A stretch of 64,000 nt of DNA from Siphonodentalium dalli (taxonomy: Eukaryota > Mollusca > Scaphopoda > Gadilida > Siphonodentaliidae), in assembly GCA_032622095.1 (NCBI GenBank), contig CP136064.1, positions 42,991,912 to 43,055,911 of the forward strand. Direction: 5' to 3'. Numbering within the stretch: the first letter of the stretch is position 1; every line of letters starts with the position of its first letter. The translations under genes and the position numbers were made by a program. This document shows positions 12,066-22,664 of this stretch, piece by piece. The notes beneath the pieces are model-generated. The model searched no databases and was not told where the DNA came from. It worked only from the letters and a program-made list of their open reading frames with translations.

Positions 12066-12785
12066 CTGAAGATTGATCAAAATATAGTCTCATTTCATTC
12101 TATATAAACGCTCTGCACTGTGAAGGGTGGTTCCTTGAGAACTGCACTTAAAATAAAAATATTTTTCACTCAAGAATAATAATTTAGAACACTGCTCTCA
12201 TACATGTATGTATTGTTAGCAATGCTTGTTCATGTATGCATATGAAATTTTTCAGAACATATCTAAGATCAGATATAAGATTATCAAATTATTATAATGC
12301 GCATTGTGTTCTTTTTATACGCAGTGTTTATTAGCCAAATATTTGCGCCACAAGCCGTGGATATCTGTAGACTATGATCGATGTTTGATGGCAAACTTAG
12401 AAATTTTTCAAGCTACATGTAAACCTCCATAATATAAAAAGGGTCAATATCCTACTGTTTGCATCTAAAAGAAAATTACAAGTGAACTGAAAATATTTCA
12501 GGCCAATTCGAACCTGGTTCATATATTTCATAGAAATTAATGTAATTTCAGTCATCCATATTTGGGTGCACCCTGGCACAAGACAAAATCCTACATCGCA
12601 GTACGATTTTATATTTAGATTTGTATCTTGTATCATCACATTGAATCTGGAAAAAAGTTATTTTAATGTGACGTCAAAACATGATGATGAAATCTGATAT
12701 AGAGACCATCGAATCGGATTGAGTACCTTTAAATTGCATTAATGAAACAGAGTTGGCTGAAGTATAACATATGTGATAAGACACT
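12066..12785 (-). other. Intron-like interval of the MULE-type pseudogene
   Basis: Lies between the two recognisable exons. It holds no motif of its own, and the 80-codon minus-strand frame at 12397-12639 looks random. Confidence 0.4.
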
Positions 12786-13000
12786 TTATGAGACCCGAAA
12801 AAAATATTGTCCTCTCGGTTGGCCTTCTCCCATTCCTCAACTCTCAAACTTAGATTTTCCTGGTTTATGACGGACTTCCTCAAGCATTTCATTTCTTTCT
12901 TTATATGATTCTTGATAGTCTCCTTCTTTGGGTTGAACCGTCTGTTCATTTCAGAGGTGGTATCTTCAAATATTCTGTTACATATTGTTACAGCATGGCC
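12786..13000 (-). pseudogene. MULE-type transposase fragment, upstream exon
   Basis: The minus-strand frame runs open from the splice acceptor (atttcag|GC at 13001) through ICNRIFEDTTSEMNRRFNP, KKETIKNHIKKEM, NQENLSLRVEEWEKA and FFGSHK. The RRFNP/KKETIKNHI block followed by an ENL.L..EEW helix is the segment that precedes the catalytic core in MULE-like animal proteins. This exon is unbroken, whereas its partner at 11753-12065 is frameshifted. The donor is uncertain (near 12786). The first ~50 bases of the exon lie inside a direct repeat whose second copy (13336-13533) carries the same exon edge, a local duplication. No initiating exon was recognised upstream. Confidence 0.6.
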
Positions 13001-13144
13001 TGAAATTTAAATTATTGTAATGGTCACAGGTACACATAAGTCTGTTAGTATTGTTAATGATTCATAACAAAGTATATTGGGCACTTATTTCAAAGCCTTA
13101 ATGTTAAGTCCTCTTTATATACCGGTGCATGGATTAAACATGCA
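12951..13144. repeat. Direct repeat DR-B, copy 1
   Basis: About 90 percent identical by eye to 13336-13533, from 'tttcagagg.ggtatcttcaaa' to 'ccggtgcatggattaaacat'. It overlaps the 5' edge of the MULE-type exon and its splice acceptor. Confidence 0.85.
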
Positions 13145-13223
13145 TTGGATGTCTTTTATGTAAACTTTTTTTCGCATGCCTTTCCATCAAATACATTTCA
13201 ATGACCGATTATCAGTTTATCTT

Positions 13224-13256
13224 TATGTGTACCCATACCATGGTATGGTACACATA
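13224..13256. repeat. Short palindrome
   Basis: TATGTGTACCCATACCA faces TGGTATGGTACACATA with one mismatch/indel. It lies at the start of a dispersed 'gtgtaccca' repeat that appears to have formed an inverted copy of itself. Confidence 0.8.
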
Positions 13257-13335
13257 GTGTCCACATCCGGATTGACCACTCATCGTCTGTGTCCGTCCGT
13301 ATGTCTGTCCATCGAAAGACACTTTACGCATGTTC

Positions 13336-13533
13336 ATTTCAGAGGGGGTATCTTCAAAATGTTCTGTTACATATTGTTTCAGCATGGCCTGAAATTTAAA
13401 TTATTGTAATGGTTACAGGTACAAATAGGTCTGTTAGTATTGTCAATGATTCATAGAAAAGTATATTGGGAACTTATTTCAAAGCCTTAATGTTAAGACC
13501 TCTTTATATACCGGTACATGGATTAAACATGCA
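13336..13533. repeat. Direct repeat DR-B, copy 2
   Basis: Second copy of 12951-13144, in the same orientation 385 bp downstream. It contains a duplicate of the MULE-type exon start with several substitutions. Confidence 0.85.
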
Positions 13534-15063
13534 TGTAATACATTTTCTATCCGATCAGAACCAAATTTTGTATATGGGTTTCTCAGCCCAAAAATACATA
13601 TTGAGTTTGAATATGGGTTTGATCAAAGGTTTTTTTTACAGAGTTTTTACACGTTTTTCGACTTAGAATTCACACATGCTGCCATAACTCTAAACATTGT
13701 TTATCTGATTGGAACCATATTTTGTATGCAAGTTTCTCAACCAAAATTACTTAAAGTCTTTGAATATCGGTTTGATCCGATTTTTTTTCAATTGAGTTAT
13801 GGCCCTTTTATGGGAAAAAAATTAGATTGAACTCCTTGCTCAATTAAATTTTGTTTTGTTTTACACTTTCATTTATATTCATTCAGAACTCCAGTTCTTA
13901 CATCTGCTAATATGGAAACAACCAATTAATAACATATATTATGTACATTTAGTACAGAATACAACATCAAAACTCTAGATTATGGTTTCGATCATAGCAA
14001 TTAACTTATCGCCAAGGGATTGTTTAAACATCTGCCGATCATTATCGCGTTCAGCCTCTTCTAAAAAAATGGATTTAAACCTAGCATTTTATTTATATTG
14101 GCCTTAGTTTAAATTACCTGAACCACTGATGTTTTCCATTAACCATTCTTAACATATTCCCGTATCTTGGATGACAATTCACCGTGGATTGGCTGAGAGG
14201 AGATTAATCTGTGGGAACAAATATAATCTATTATGGTTGGAAATGAGTTACATTGTACATGTACTTTCAATCTCCAAATAGATATATCCCTATATGCAAA
14301 GCCACCCTGTCTGGGTTTTTACCCTAAAAACATGGGGTGGTCCTCGTATCTGTCTCACTATTTCTGGTTATTATCATGTGACTTTATCTTAATGATATAA
14401 ATAAAACGCATTAGCTTTATTCAATACAACATATGATATTGGTATAAAACTTGATGGTAGGTTGGCACCTGGCGGCTAACTGAATGTTTTTATTTGAACG
14501 AAATAACAGATCATCACATTGACAATTATACATATAGAAAAAAACAAATAGTTCAAATGAAGATTCGATAATTAGCCATAAGCCTAACTGATTTTTTTGG
14601 GATCACTGTAAGCCCAGTACCCACTTTTTGAACACAAATGTGCACGAGCCCCCAGGCTTACTGACGGGTGTATACAGTGATATAAAAACACAAGTTTAAC
14701 TGTAGCTTACAGATGTGTCGAGAGAATGTTTGTGGTCCTCAAATTGTGGAGTTTGTATGTGAATAATCTCTTCGACGGTCAATGGCTGTTGATTAGTCAT
14801 GGCTTCTTTGAGATTACCTGCATGTGAATATCAATTTCATTGCCATCTTGTAATTTTATTCACTCTCAAATATTTACACTCACACATGCATTCGCATTGT
14901 GGAACATGAATGCAGGACGTTGGTTGGTCGAAATTACGTCACGCGCTGACCACAACTTTTTGTGTAGACGCAACTTTCATCAAGTCACTAGAACAATATT
15001 GGAAATGGGCGCTTAAATAACTTCGTAACTGCCAGTTGACTCGGTTGTGTTTAAATATAAGTA
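13534..15063. other. No gene; dispersed repeat then unassigned DNA
   Basis: 13534-13860 repeats phrases of the 'gtgtaccca' element (for example 'aaattttgtatatgggtttct'). From 13861 to 15063 I see no gene and no paired repeat. Confidence 0.5.
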
Positions 15064-15207
15064 ATGGATGTTGATTTTGTTGCGTTCCATAGAGTATGGA
15101 TGTAAGTTGGTCTGACATTTTATGCGTGGAACGCTTTCGCATTCCATGCAAAATGTCAGACCAACTTGCATCCATAGTCTTCGGAATGCAAGCAAATCAA
15201 CATCCCT
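15064..15207. repeat. Long hairpin
   Basis: The inner stem pairs tatggatgtaagttggtctg with its complement across a gctttc loop (centre about 15136). Outer arms (atggatgttgattttg and caaatcaacatcc) extend the palindrome to about 144 bp. Probably a foldback MITE; the 60- and 78-codon frames here are by-products. Confidence 0.85.
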
Positions 15208-16384
15208 TTCTTAAATAGAATTGCATAAAATTAACACTAATTTCTTTTTCACAAGCAGCTCATGGAGGATATTTGATTGACTTAAAATCTCACTACTTAT
15301 TTAGAATCTCGTAAAGCAATCAATTCTCAGTAAAAGTAATATTTTGAAACTTACAACTCTCCCTTTAGTAACATATTCTAACCTCTTATTTGTCATATTG
15401 AATTTTTTTAAATTATGAGCCTCTAGCGGATACACACAACACGAGTGTGTTAATGGGTTTGTTGATGCGGCATGAGTGTTGGGTGGAAGGATGGGACGAG
15501 AGTAGTCTAAAGTTCTATCCTTCAGTGATGGCACAAGTACCATATCAACAAACACATTAACACATCTTTCGTTCTATGTCTATCACATGTTGCCCATCCT
15601 ATAATCCGTCTATTAAAATTAAATTAAATCTGAAATGGTATTTATAGTATATTTACCTTAAAATCTGGAATATTGTATTATTCTTCTCATAATTATTTGA
15701 GCTATGCAGCCAAATTTTATACTGTTTTGTATCTGCGTTCTCTGTGGGTCCTTTGAGCATTCATTCTGCAGGAAATATTAATAATTATATATTGATGTCT
15801 TACATGTACAACAACACATTTATTCATTTGCAAGATTCCATAAATAAGTTCAACAGATGTATAATCAAGTAACTACTCGTTTGCTAGTATCCTGTTAGCA
15901 AATGTTTAAATTAAGTGTGAGGTTCCTTATGGGAAACTTGCTCATAAGGCAATGAACTGGCACAGGATCTTTAATGATGCATCATATAGCTCCAGTCTTG
16001 AAAGGTTAATTTTAATTTCATCAATAAGGCTAATGATGTATATCGGTTCTCGTGGTTTCTAATGAAAGAGAACAAACCTTTTTCCTTGCTGCCTGCCTGT
16101 CTTTTCCATGCCTGCAATCCAAAATGTGTCTGCCATGTATCAGGTATGGTACTCCATCAAATTCGATTTTACTTTCTTCTCTTTTGTCCTCCCAATATAT
16201 ATTTTTAGGATTCGAGTCTCTTGTTGAATCTGCAAGAATTAAAGTTTTTTTTAAAGATGGGCCCTGGAATTGATCAAAAATATAGCATTCTTAAGAATGT
16301 TCAGATATACAGATATAATACCATGCATGTGTTTGTATAATGTGTGTCTACTCTGGTTAATGCACTCAAAAGTCATTTCATTTA
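15208..16384. other. No gene recognised
   Basis: AT-rich. Around 15935-16010 a fragment reads 'ggcaatgaactggcacagga', then 'agctccagtcttgaaaggtt' and TTAA. This matches the right end of the TTAA element at 60027-60282, so it is an old partial copy. Confidence 0.45.
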
Positions 16385-16519
16385 GGGGGATAACGGTGTG
16401 ATGTTTTGTGATTTCGGAAAGGTACATGGCGAATATACTGTGGCCATTAACGGGTATTTGCCACAGTATATTCGCCATGTACCTTTCCTAAATCACAAAA
16501 CACCACACTGTTATCCCCA
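16385..16519. repeat. Long hairpin
   Basis: Arms of about 57 bp (ggggataacggtgtgatg... and ...cacactgttatcccc) with a loop around 16441-16463. One arm-like copy recurs at 17771-17812 ('gcagtataatcgccatgtac'), so this belongs to a dispersed palindromic family. Confidence 0.9.
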
Positions 16520-16763
16520 TTATAATGCTCTTCGAACTTAAAAACGTTATTTAGACAAAGAAATGCCTCGTGTGCGGCCATAGAAAACACTCAGCCAATT
16601 CACGACTTTTTATTTAAAAATTAATGCGCTAGATAAAATATAGCCCCCAATTAACATCGCTCTTATCGTTAAAAATGCTGATAAAGAAGAAAAAATTGCC
16701 ACCTCGAGTAGAAATAAATATAAGCAACAATTAGTTTCTGCATGTAGTTGATGTCTTTTTCAG

Positions 16764-16953
16764 AATTTTATCACTTAAAAATAATTTCTTCCGACGATGA
16801 CCTGACCCAGATTGCCAGATTTGACTGCGATCTTGGAAAAATGGAAAATTGTTCACTCGTTGAAATGTGTAATTCACGCCGTTCTGTTTCGTGTCAAGAA
16901 ATTTTATCACATGATATCGAAACAATGATATACAATGATTACCTGATACTACG
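16764..16953 (+). CDS. Candidate internal exon, unknown protein
   Basis: An open frame sits exactly between a good splice acceptor (tgatgtctttttcag) and a strong donor (CTACG|GTAAGTG). It encodes about 63 residues including IISSDDDLTQIARFDCDL, KMENCSLVEMCNSRRSV and QEILSHDIETM. Composition is coding-like, acidic and with four cysteines. I recognise no family, and no neighbouring exon on the plus strand could be identified, so it may be an orphan exon of a larger gene or a decayed one. The overlapping minus-strand frame lacks splice boundaries. Confidence 0.4.
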
Positions 16954-17272
16954 GTAAGTGATATATATCAACATTTGAAACAGTTTTTTTCTAGCGATTA
17001 CACCGAGTCTCCCCCGTTGTCGAGTCAATTTTATTGGAATTTTGGTTTTCAATTTACATTTTCAGCTTTCATTAAAATTGGGACACCCAATGACTTGCTG
17101 AGAACTTCAAATTTAATTGACAATATTCATCTTTAATAATATCATTTTCAGTTCATTAAACTCATTTCAATATCAATACTAATCTAGGACAAAATAAACA
17201 ACAAGTCAGACATGCAAGATTTTCAACATTCAAGGCCCAGGTTGCTGTCTGCGATGGTCACAAAAATAATTG

Positions 17273-17656
17273 TTAATGGTGACATTTTCCGCATGGATTT
17301 CCAACTGCTTGTCGAAAGACACTCGGCATCATGCTATATGCATTCAAAGTTCTCGATGATTCCAAAACTAAATTGTTTATCGGACTAGTACGACTAATTA
17401 GTTGGCTACATTCTGTGTTAACAGACACTGGTGCGACAGGAATATTACTGCTTGGTGCTCTTGAGGGATCGGCATCCTGGCAACAACTCAATGTACGACT
17501 ATATTGTCTTTTCTGCGATTCCGATGAATCTGTGTTGTATGAGCGTATGCTTGGCTCGCGTTGGTGGCCTGATATCCTCATAATCGCACGTGCCTCAACG
17601 CCTGCGTGACTGAGCAAAGTAATGGAAGTAGCCCGCACACAGTGGTTGGTATAAAT
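17273..17656 (-). pseudogene. DUF3504/Crypton-like tyrosine recombinase, last exon
   Basis: Final recognisable exon of a minus-strand gene. After a splice acceptor (tttatcttag) it reads IYTNHCVRATSITLL, SHAGVEARAIMRISGH and SIRSYN, then a serine/arginine-rich tail to a stop. This is the catalytic C-terminal part of the tyrosine-recombinase-like DUF3504 domain, found in Crypton transposons and in the animal genes derived from them (ZMYM2/3/4, QRICH1, KCTD1). The HxxR (HCVR), the later His (SGH) and the nucleophile-position Tyr (RSYN) are all visible. The junction with the preceding exon is phase 0 and restores LSK|IYTNHC. This exon is open throughout, but the exons upstream are broken. Confidence 0.75.
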
Positions 17657-17989
17657 CTAAGATAAATTTCCCTACGTTAATTTCATTCCGATAATTATAT
17701 ATAAATCAAAATTTTACTTAAAATTGGTATAATGTGAATAAATACCACTGCCGTCACCGGCTAACTAAATTTGCCGCAGTATAATCGCCATGTACCTTTA
17801 CAAAATGACAAAACATCCTTGTCCTCAAAATCCATATTTAATTGCAATAGGTATATTGTGGATAAATCATACTGAGTTTTGTAAATAAGTTTGAGGTGTT
17901 CGAAATTAACTGATTTATGAAGCTGATTATGGATACTTTATTACATTATGATAATTCATATATTATTTGGAAAAATTTGCTGTAAGTAC
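17657..17989 (-). other. Intron of the DUF3504/Crypton-like gene
   Basis: Begins with donor GTACTT after AGCAAG and ends with ...TTATCTTAG. It contains a diverged arm-like copy of the 16385-16519 hairpin (17771-17812). Confidence 0.6.
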
Positions 17990-18754
17990 CTTGCTCAAAC
18001 CGACTTCTGTCGATATCGTTTTCGTCATGTCGTTCAGCATCTTTTCGCCAATTGGTCTTGTGGTGTACCAGCAAGTGTCCCCATTATTGACGTAAAACCT
18101 CGGTTGCTGAAACAGGATATTGTTCAGCTTGTTGCGTTTACTTAGGAGCTTTCTGTATGCCGATACCGGACAATTGTCATCTTTCGTCGCATACTGCATT
18201 GGCCTTGTTTCATGATCTTTTTCCATTAAGCCTACAGGATGGTTCTTTGTCGCTTCGTTAAATGTCATTTCAATATATTCGTTGCCGACACTGTCAGTTT
18301 TATACAAAATGCCCCACATAGTAGATTGCGCATATTTTCGCGCCCTCTCCTTGCAACAACAAGGGTTAATTAAAACCATACTTTTTTATGCAGGCCCTTT
18401 GGAGTACTGACAGATAAGACATCATTTGAACGGAGCTTGATAATATCTTCTGACGTGATTGATTCATGGTGCGTCGTTTTGTCGAGACCTTCTCGCTTCA
18501 ATGTTTTCAGAACGGCCATAAACATACTGTTACTGTTATGGAATGCTGGATCATCCATAAGTGCGTAGCTACGAGAAAATGGAGGATATCTCAGATGTCG
18601 GTTTATTGCAACTCGTAATCCTACGTATGAACTTTTCGAATACGGCTGGCCATCAGCTAATTTGGCAGATGAATAGAACAGGCGGAGGCGTTGATCCAGA
18701 AATCCTTCTGGAGATTCTCAAATTGGGCAGGAAGGCCGTTGTGCACCAACCATT
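17990..18754 (-). pseudogene. DUF3504/Crypton-like tyrosine recombinase, central exon (broken)
   Basis: Starts after acceptor tcccaatgtccacag and ends at AGCAAG|GTACTT. In order the minus strand encodes EWLVHNGLPAQFENLQKD; then, in another frame, FLDQRLRLFYSSAKLADGQ, NRHLRYPPFSRSYALMDDP, MFMAVLKTLKREGLD and STPKGLHKKVWF; then a TAA stop (18370-18372); then LTLVVARRGRENMRNL; then, after a further frame change, DSVGNEYIEMTFNEATKNH and ending NDMTKTISTEVGLSK. This is the N-terminal and central DUF3504 domain. The catalytic Arg (RRGREN) and the conserved Lys (TKNH) are recognisable. Two frameshifts (near 18700 and 18305-18350) plus the stop show it cannot make a full protein as read. Confidence 0.75.
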
Positions 18755-19095
18755 CTGTGGACATTGGGAAAAAATAATCGATTTTCATTTCGTGGAAATA
18801 TCCATCAGAGGTTTATATTGAACATTATGGGAAAAAATCGGTTAACGGCATATGTGGTATATATATTCGAATCATTCTGTTAACGACGTGAAAATTACAG
18901 AGGCAATTCACATTAGGCTACAACGGTGTTTTGCAAGTTGTGGAGGTGAACTACCATATAATTACATTGAGTGACTTAATTGTAATACTTTAAGTTTAAA
19001 TTTATTATATTTATATATACTTCTATGTATATTCACTAATTCAGGAGTTTTATATCAGATTCCAATGGTATATTCATAGGAGGAAATTTATATAC

Positions 19096-19269
19096 CTCTG
19101 AACATTTTAGCGGCCCATTTTGTCATTTTCTGTGTGCTAGGGCTCTTTGGTGATTCTTCCAATTCACTCAGTTCCTCCTAGCTCATGGTATCAAACCGTG
19201 ATGGTGTAGTTGTACTACTGGAAGTTGTAGGTCTACTGTTGTCAGTACTGAGAGTGAGACTAGCACGAC
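19096..19269 (-). pseudogene. DUF3504/Crypton-like gene, N-terminal exon with in-frame stop
   Basis: Bounded by acceptor tttaatttaacag and donor CAGAG|GTATAT. The frame reads a Ser/Thr-rich linker, then SRFDTMS, a TAG stop (19178-19180), EELSELEESPKSPSTQKM and TKWAAKMFR. The pattern RFD...EEL..L.E...S..T.K.TKWA...F is the start of DUF3504 proteins. Joining AGAG to AATGG of the next exon gives ...MFR-EWLVHNG, which continues the domain perfectly, so the exon pair is genuine. The nonsense codon sits in the middle of the conserved helix. Confidence 0.65.
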
Positions 19270-19742
19270 CTGTTAAATTAAACAGTACACTGTCACACTG
19301 CATTGGAAACACACATCTCACATGTAGATACATGTCAATTGGTTTAATTACATTTCTACTAACCTTTAAATTCTATATTTCTTATAAATTGTTTTTTTAT
19401 TTTATATTCAAATTATCAGTATAAATTGAATTTGAACAGGAAATGAGTGAGATGAGACTCTGGGATGAGGGAAGTGTATTCTTATAAGTTTTAGGCACAC
19501 ATGAATCATGACATTTAGCCTATTTGTTTTATGGGTATACTCATGGTATTTACCGGTATTATATCATGATTATGATACTGCTCGCTGAGTATACTGTTGT
19601 TGGACAATAGATCTGATTTTTTTTCACATTGTGTGAGTCACAATGTCATTCGTTGTATGATTAATACTGGGCCTACTGTAAACTTACTGATATAAATACA
19701 TGTACTCGATTGAGACACCCTCTCATCGGCGGCTGTTGTACT

Positions 19743-19892
19743 TGGTCATGGTATATATATAGCCATCATTAATGCTTCGTCGATGAGTTCTATTGTTGGG
19801 TCTTCTGTATATTCCCCTTGCATAAATAATTTCGTCAAATCTGCCTCCGTTAAACCATCCAAAAAGGAATTGTTCCGCATAAGCGACGCCAT
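19743..19892 (-). CDS. Possible first exon of the DUF3504/Crypton-like gene
   Basis: A 49-codon frame starts at an ATG in a good context (aataacaATGGCG) and reads MASLMRNNSFLDGLTEADL, then KLFMQGEYTEDPTIELIDEA. Its acidic composition, position 470 bp upstream of the next exon and same strand fit a first coding exon. No convincing GT donor was found before its stop, so the link is inferred and another exon may lie between. Confidence 0.3.
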
Positions 19893-20089
19893 TGTTATTG
19901 TTTATGTAATAACCAGGTAACGGAAAATCAGCTGTTAAAAATGACGCATAGGACCGCGTGTTGGCGCCTTTGAACCGGACTATACATTGCGACAGGTTAT
20001 TGATGATTAACTCCCCGAAAATATGTGGTGTTTCCGGGGGTATATTGGCCTAAGTGCTTTAGAATATTTTTATCTCACATTTTAATGTG

Positions 20090-20439
20090 TTAAAGGGGTA
20101 AAATACTCTAAAGCCGGCCATTTATGGGACCATCTCCTTTTATACTCAACAGAATGTATGCAATAAATGAATTAATTTGAGCAATAGATTAGTGCAAAAT
20201 ACACATGTGTGCTCTATGAACGATGCAAACACATGGTAATTATAATGAAAATTAATAAATGGCTAGAGTCATAAATTCATTTCCATTATAATTACCATGT
20301 TTGCATCGTTCATAGAGCAGATGAGTGTATATTACATTAATCCATGTCTCAAATTCATTCATTTGTTGCATATATTGTGTTGAGTATAATTGGAGATGAT
20401 TCCATAAATGGCCGGATTTAGTGTACAGTACCCCTTTAA
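20090..20439. mobile_element. TTAA-flanked foldback MITE, 350 bp
   Basis: Ends TTAAAGGGGTA and TACCCCTTTAA, with imperfect inverted repeats running through nearly the whole element (gccggccatttatgg opposite ccataaatggccgg; inner arms ctctatgaacgatgcaaac and gtttgcatcgttcatagag). TTAA at both ends is the target signature of piggyBac-type elements. No coding capacity. Confidence 0.8.
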
Positions 20440-20591
20440 GTATTTGTCTGTTAAATGTTAAAATTATTTATGTTAATTATTGTTTGAAATTAAACCCTTG
20501 TCCATGTTTGTCTCTTTCAATAAATTATAAATTATAAATTTATTTGTTACTTCCAATTTATACTAGTTATCAATGCAGGTTCTTTGTGGGA

Positions 20592-20855
20592 AACCATTAC
20601 TTTAACCATTACTTTTTACAAGAGGCTATATACAAGAGAATGCATTGATCTAACAATATTTACCTTGTCATTTTAAGCCAGTACATTCCTTGCATATACG
20701 AGGCTTCCTATTAGACTCGCATATATAAGACTGGCTTACAAGGTAAAGTTAAATATTGTTAGGCCAATGTATTCTCCCTATGGGGGAATGCATTGGCACA
20801 GGGTTTTTCACAACATTTAAGGAAGCTCCAGTCGTGGAAGAGTTAAATGTTGAAT
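20592..20855. repeat. Diverged P1-type double-hairpin element
   Basis: Two hairpin-like segments carry variants of the P1 motif ('cttgcatatacgaggc', 'actcgcatatataag', 'ggccaatgtattctc', 'gaatgcattggcacagg'), then gctccagtcgtggaagagTTAA. It resembles the 60027-60282 element but with decayed arms. Confidence 0.55.
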
Positions 20856-21646
20856 AATAACTGGCCCTATGTAAGGTGCCTAATAGTAACGGCTCGGTGT
20901 TTTCGCTAAATTAATAGGGATGGCAATTTCACTGTCTATTTGTGGAATAGTAATCGTGGGAAATTTTCGTTAAAAAATATTAGGCACCTGAGTGAGAAAA
21001 GACGTGTCCACATTGGAATTTCACCCCTTTCACTTGAACCAAACCAATATAAGATTTGAAATAAATTCGTTTGCACCCATTCTTTTGGGTTGGAACTTCT
21101 TCAAATGTTCTGGTACCTCAAGTATTCAAATTGTTGAAAATTACAAACACTAAAACTAAAAAGTGAAAAATGTGTTACTGTTTATATATTATACTCCCAA
21201 CATTGTTTTGGTTTCAAAATCGGACAATTAAGTTCAACATAAATGCGGTGTCAAATTTCCAACCAATGTTGTGTCAGCCATCACATATTAAATAACAGTG
21301 ATGGCTTAATACTTAATAACGGAAGGTTTGACTGAAACAAATAAGTGATTGCAATCTCTATTTTTCTCTGCCAAATAATAGCAATCATTGGTAATTTTAG
21401 GCACTTTGACACATCCCTTGACCTAATGTTGGAAAATTCCAATTAATGCCAAATTTGGACTAAAAGTAGAAAAAAATTTGAACTACCATTATGACTAAAT
21501 TCGACCTACATGTGGTGTGATATTTCCAACGAATTGTATGTTGTGTGAAATGACCAACCGGAAATTTTGACCGAAGGCTAAGTTGGTGATAAATAATAGT
21601 AAGTTGTGGCCCCACCCACTTTGCCACAACGTCCCTGTTATTTGCA
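20856..21646. other. No gene recognised
   Basis: AT-rich, with several loosely similar 'gtggaaatttg/ccaacattg' phrases but no coding signal and no boundary-defined element. Confidence 0.45.
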
Positions 21647-21760
21647 GGACCTAGATCATGCCATGAATCTCCACTCTTAGCTTAGCACGACTTTTTGCAC
21701 TAGTGGAATGTAATCTCTGCGGGCGTTAGCCAGAGTAGAGATTAATGGCATGATCTGGAC
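21647..21760. repeat. Inverted repeat
   Basis: Arms gacctagatcatgccatgaa and its near complement ...taatggcatgatctggac enclose about 60 bases. Probably a small foldback MITE. Confidence 0.75.
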
Positions 21761-21896
21761 AAGATCATAATTGTGCACTATTTTATTTCCCATTGATAAT
21801 AATATAATAATTACATAATGCCATACTTTCATTTTTATATTTTAAATGGAAATAAAATAGTAATATTAAAATTAGACGCAGGGTTCAAATTCAACA

Positions 21897-22180
21897 TTAA
21901 AACGGCGCAATAAATGGTACAAAAGTTGCACAATCTGTAACGTCTTTTTTAGGAGGGGTGGGGGCTAGTATATCTACCTGTTTCAATATGTTGGCCATGG
22001 CATGGGCACTAATAATCAATTTAGTTAATTCTTTTTGATTCGCCTTTGGGATGTTATATGTGAGATATTCTTTGGAGTTGGTGATACCATAAATTGTGCT
22101 GTAAAATCGTAGTTTACTTTCATTGAGATTTAGCATTCTTTTAAAGTCATTTTCAACTTTTAAGTTATATGTAACAGTTA
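21897..22180 (-). pseudogene. LINE ORF2 C-terminal remnant
   Basis: The minus-strand frame reads FKRMLNLNESKLRFYSTIY, YLTYNIPKANQKELTKLIIS and AHAMANI, which resembles the region just before the terminal zinc knuckle of non-LTR ORF2 proteins ('LRFY...LRISAH.L.IE'). A related, more decayed segment lies at 23790-24240 on the same strand. The 5' part is cut off by the TTAA element starting at 22181. Confidence 0.45.
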
Positions 22181-22664
22181 TTAAAGACACGGTTGGCCTT
22201 GGCGGTGGGTATCCTGTGAAAATATCTCCACCCGTCAAAAACCGCCACTAACAGAAAGAACATCAAAATGTAGATAGACATTGTCCGTATACAAATAAGA
22301 AATATCACATAAACAGTATGTTATGGTCATATGTTTGACCATTGTTATGTAAACAAAAGCGTAAAAAGTTACTTTTCTGGTGTTTGTTTATATTATGATG
22401 GTAAACATAAAGAGCGTTATTTGTTGGTGAATAACTGATATGGAACTAATAAAGAGCGTTTATGCCATTTGTGTGTGATTAGCCAGTAGCATTGTGCTGT
22501 CTTCTGTAACACAATCAGTCTCTTGCTTAGGTAAAATATAGTAGGTCTCTATGATAACATGCTGTTTACGCGATGGTCATGGTATATATGAACGGAACTG
22601 TATGTGTTTTACTGTTTTTCTGATTACGGTGTTTGGAACAAAAATGAATATTTTCGACAATTAA
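22181..22664 (+). mobile_element. TTAA MITE family R1, copy 1 (right end lost)
   Basis: Left end TTAAAGACACGGTTGGCC. The body is shared with four other R1 copies, including paired AATAAAGAGCGTT motifs. Its terminal ~18 bases are missing because copy 2 starts where they should be, giving a head-to-tail array that shares a TTAA at 22661-22664. Confidence 0.85.

Noticed and set aside
17331-17609. 92-codon plus-strand ORF
   Set aside because: Antisense to the catalytic exon of the DUF3504/Crypton-like gene.
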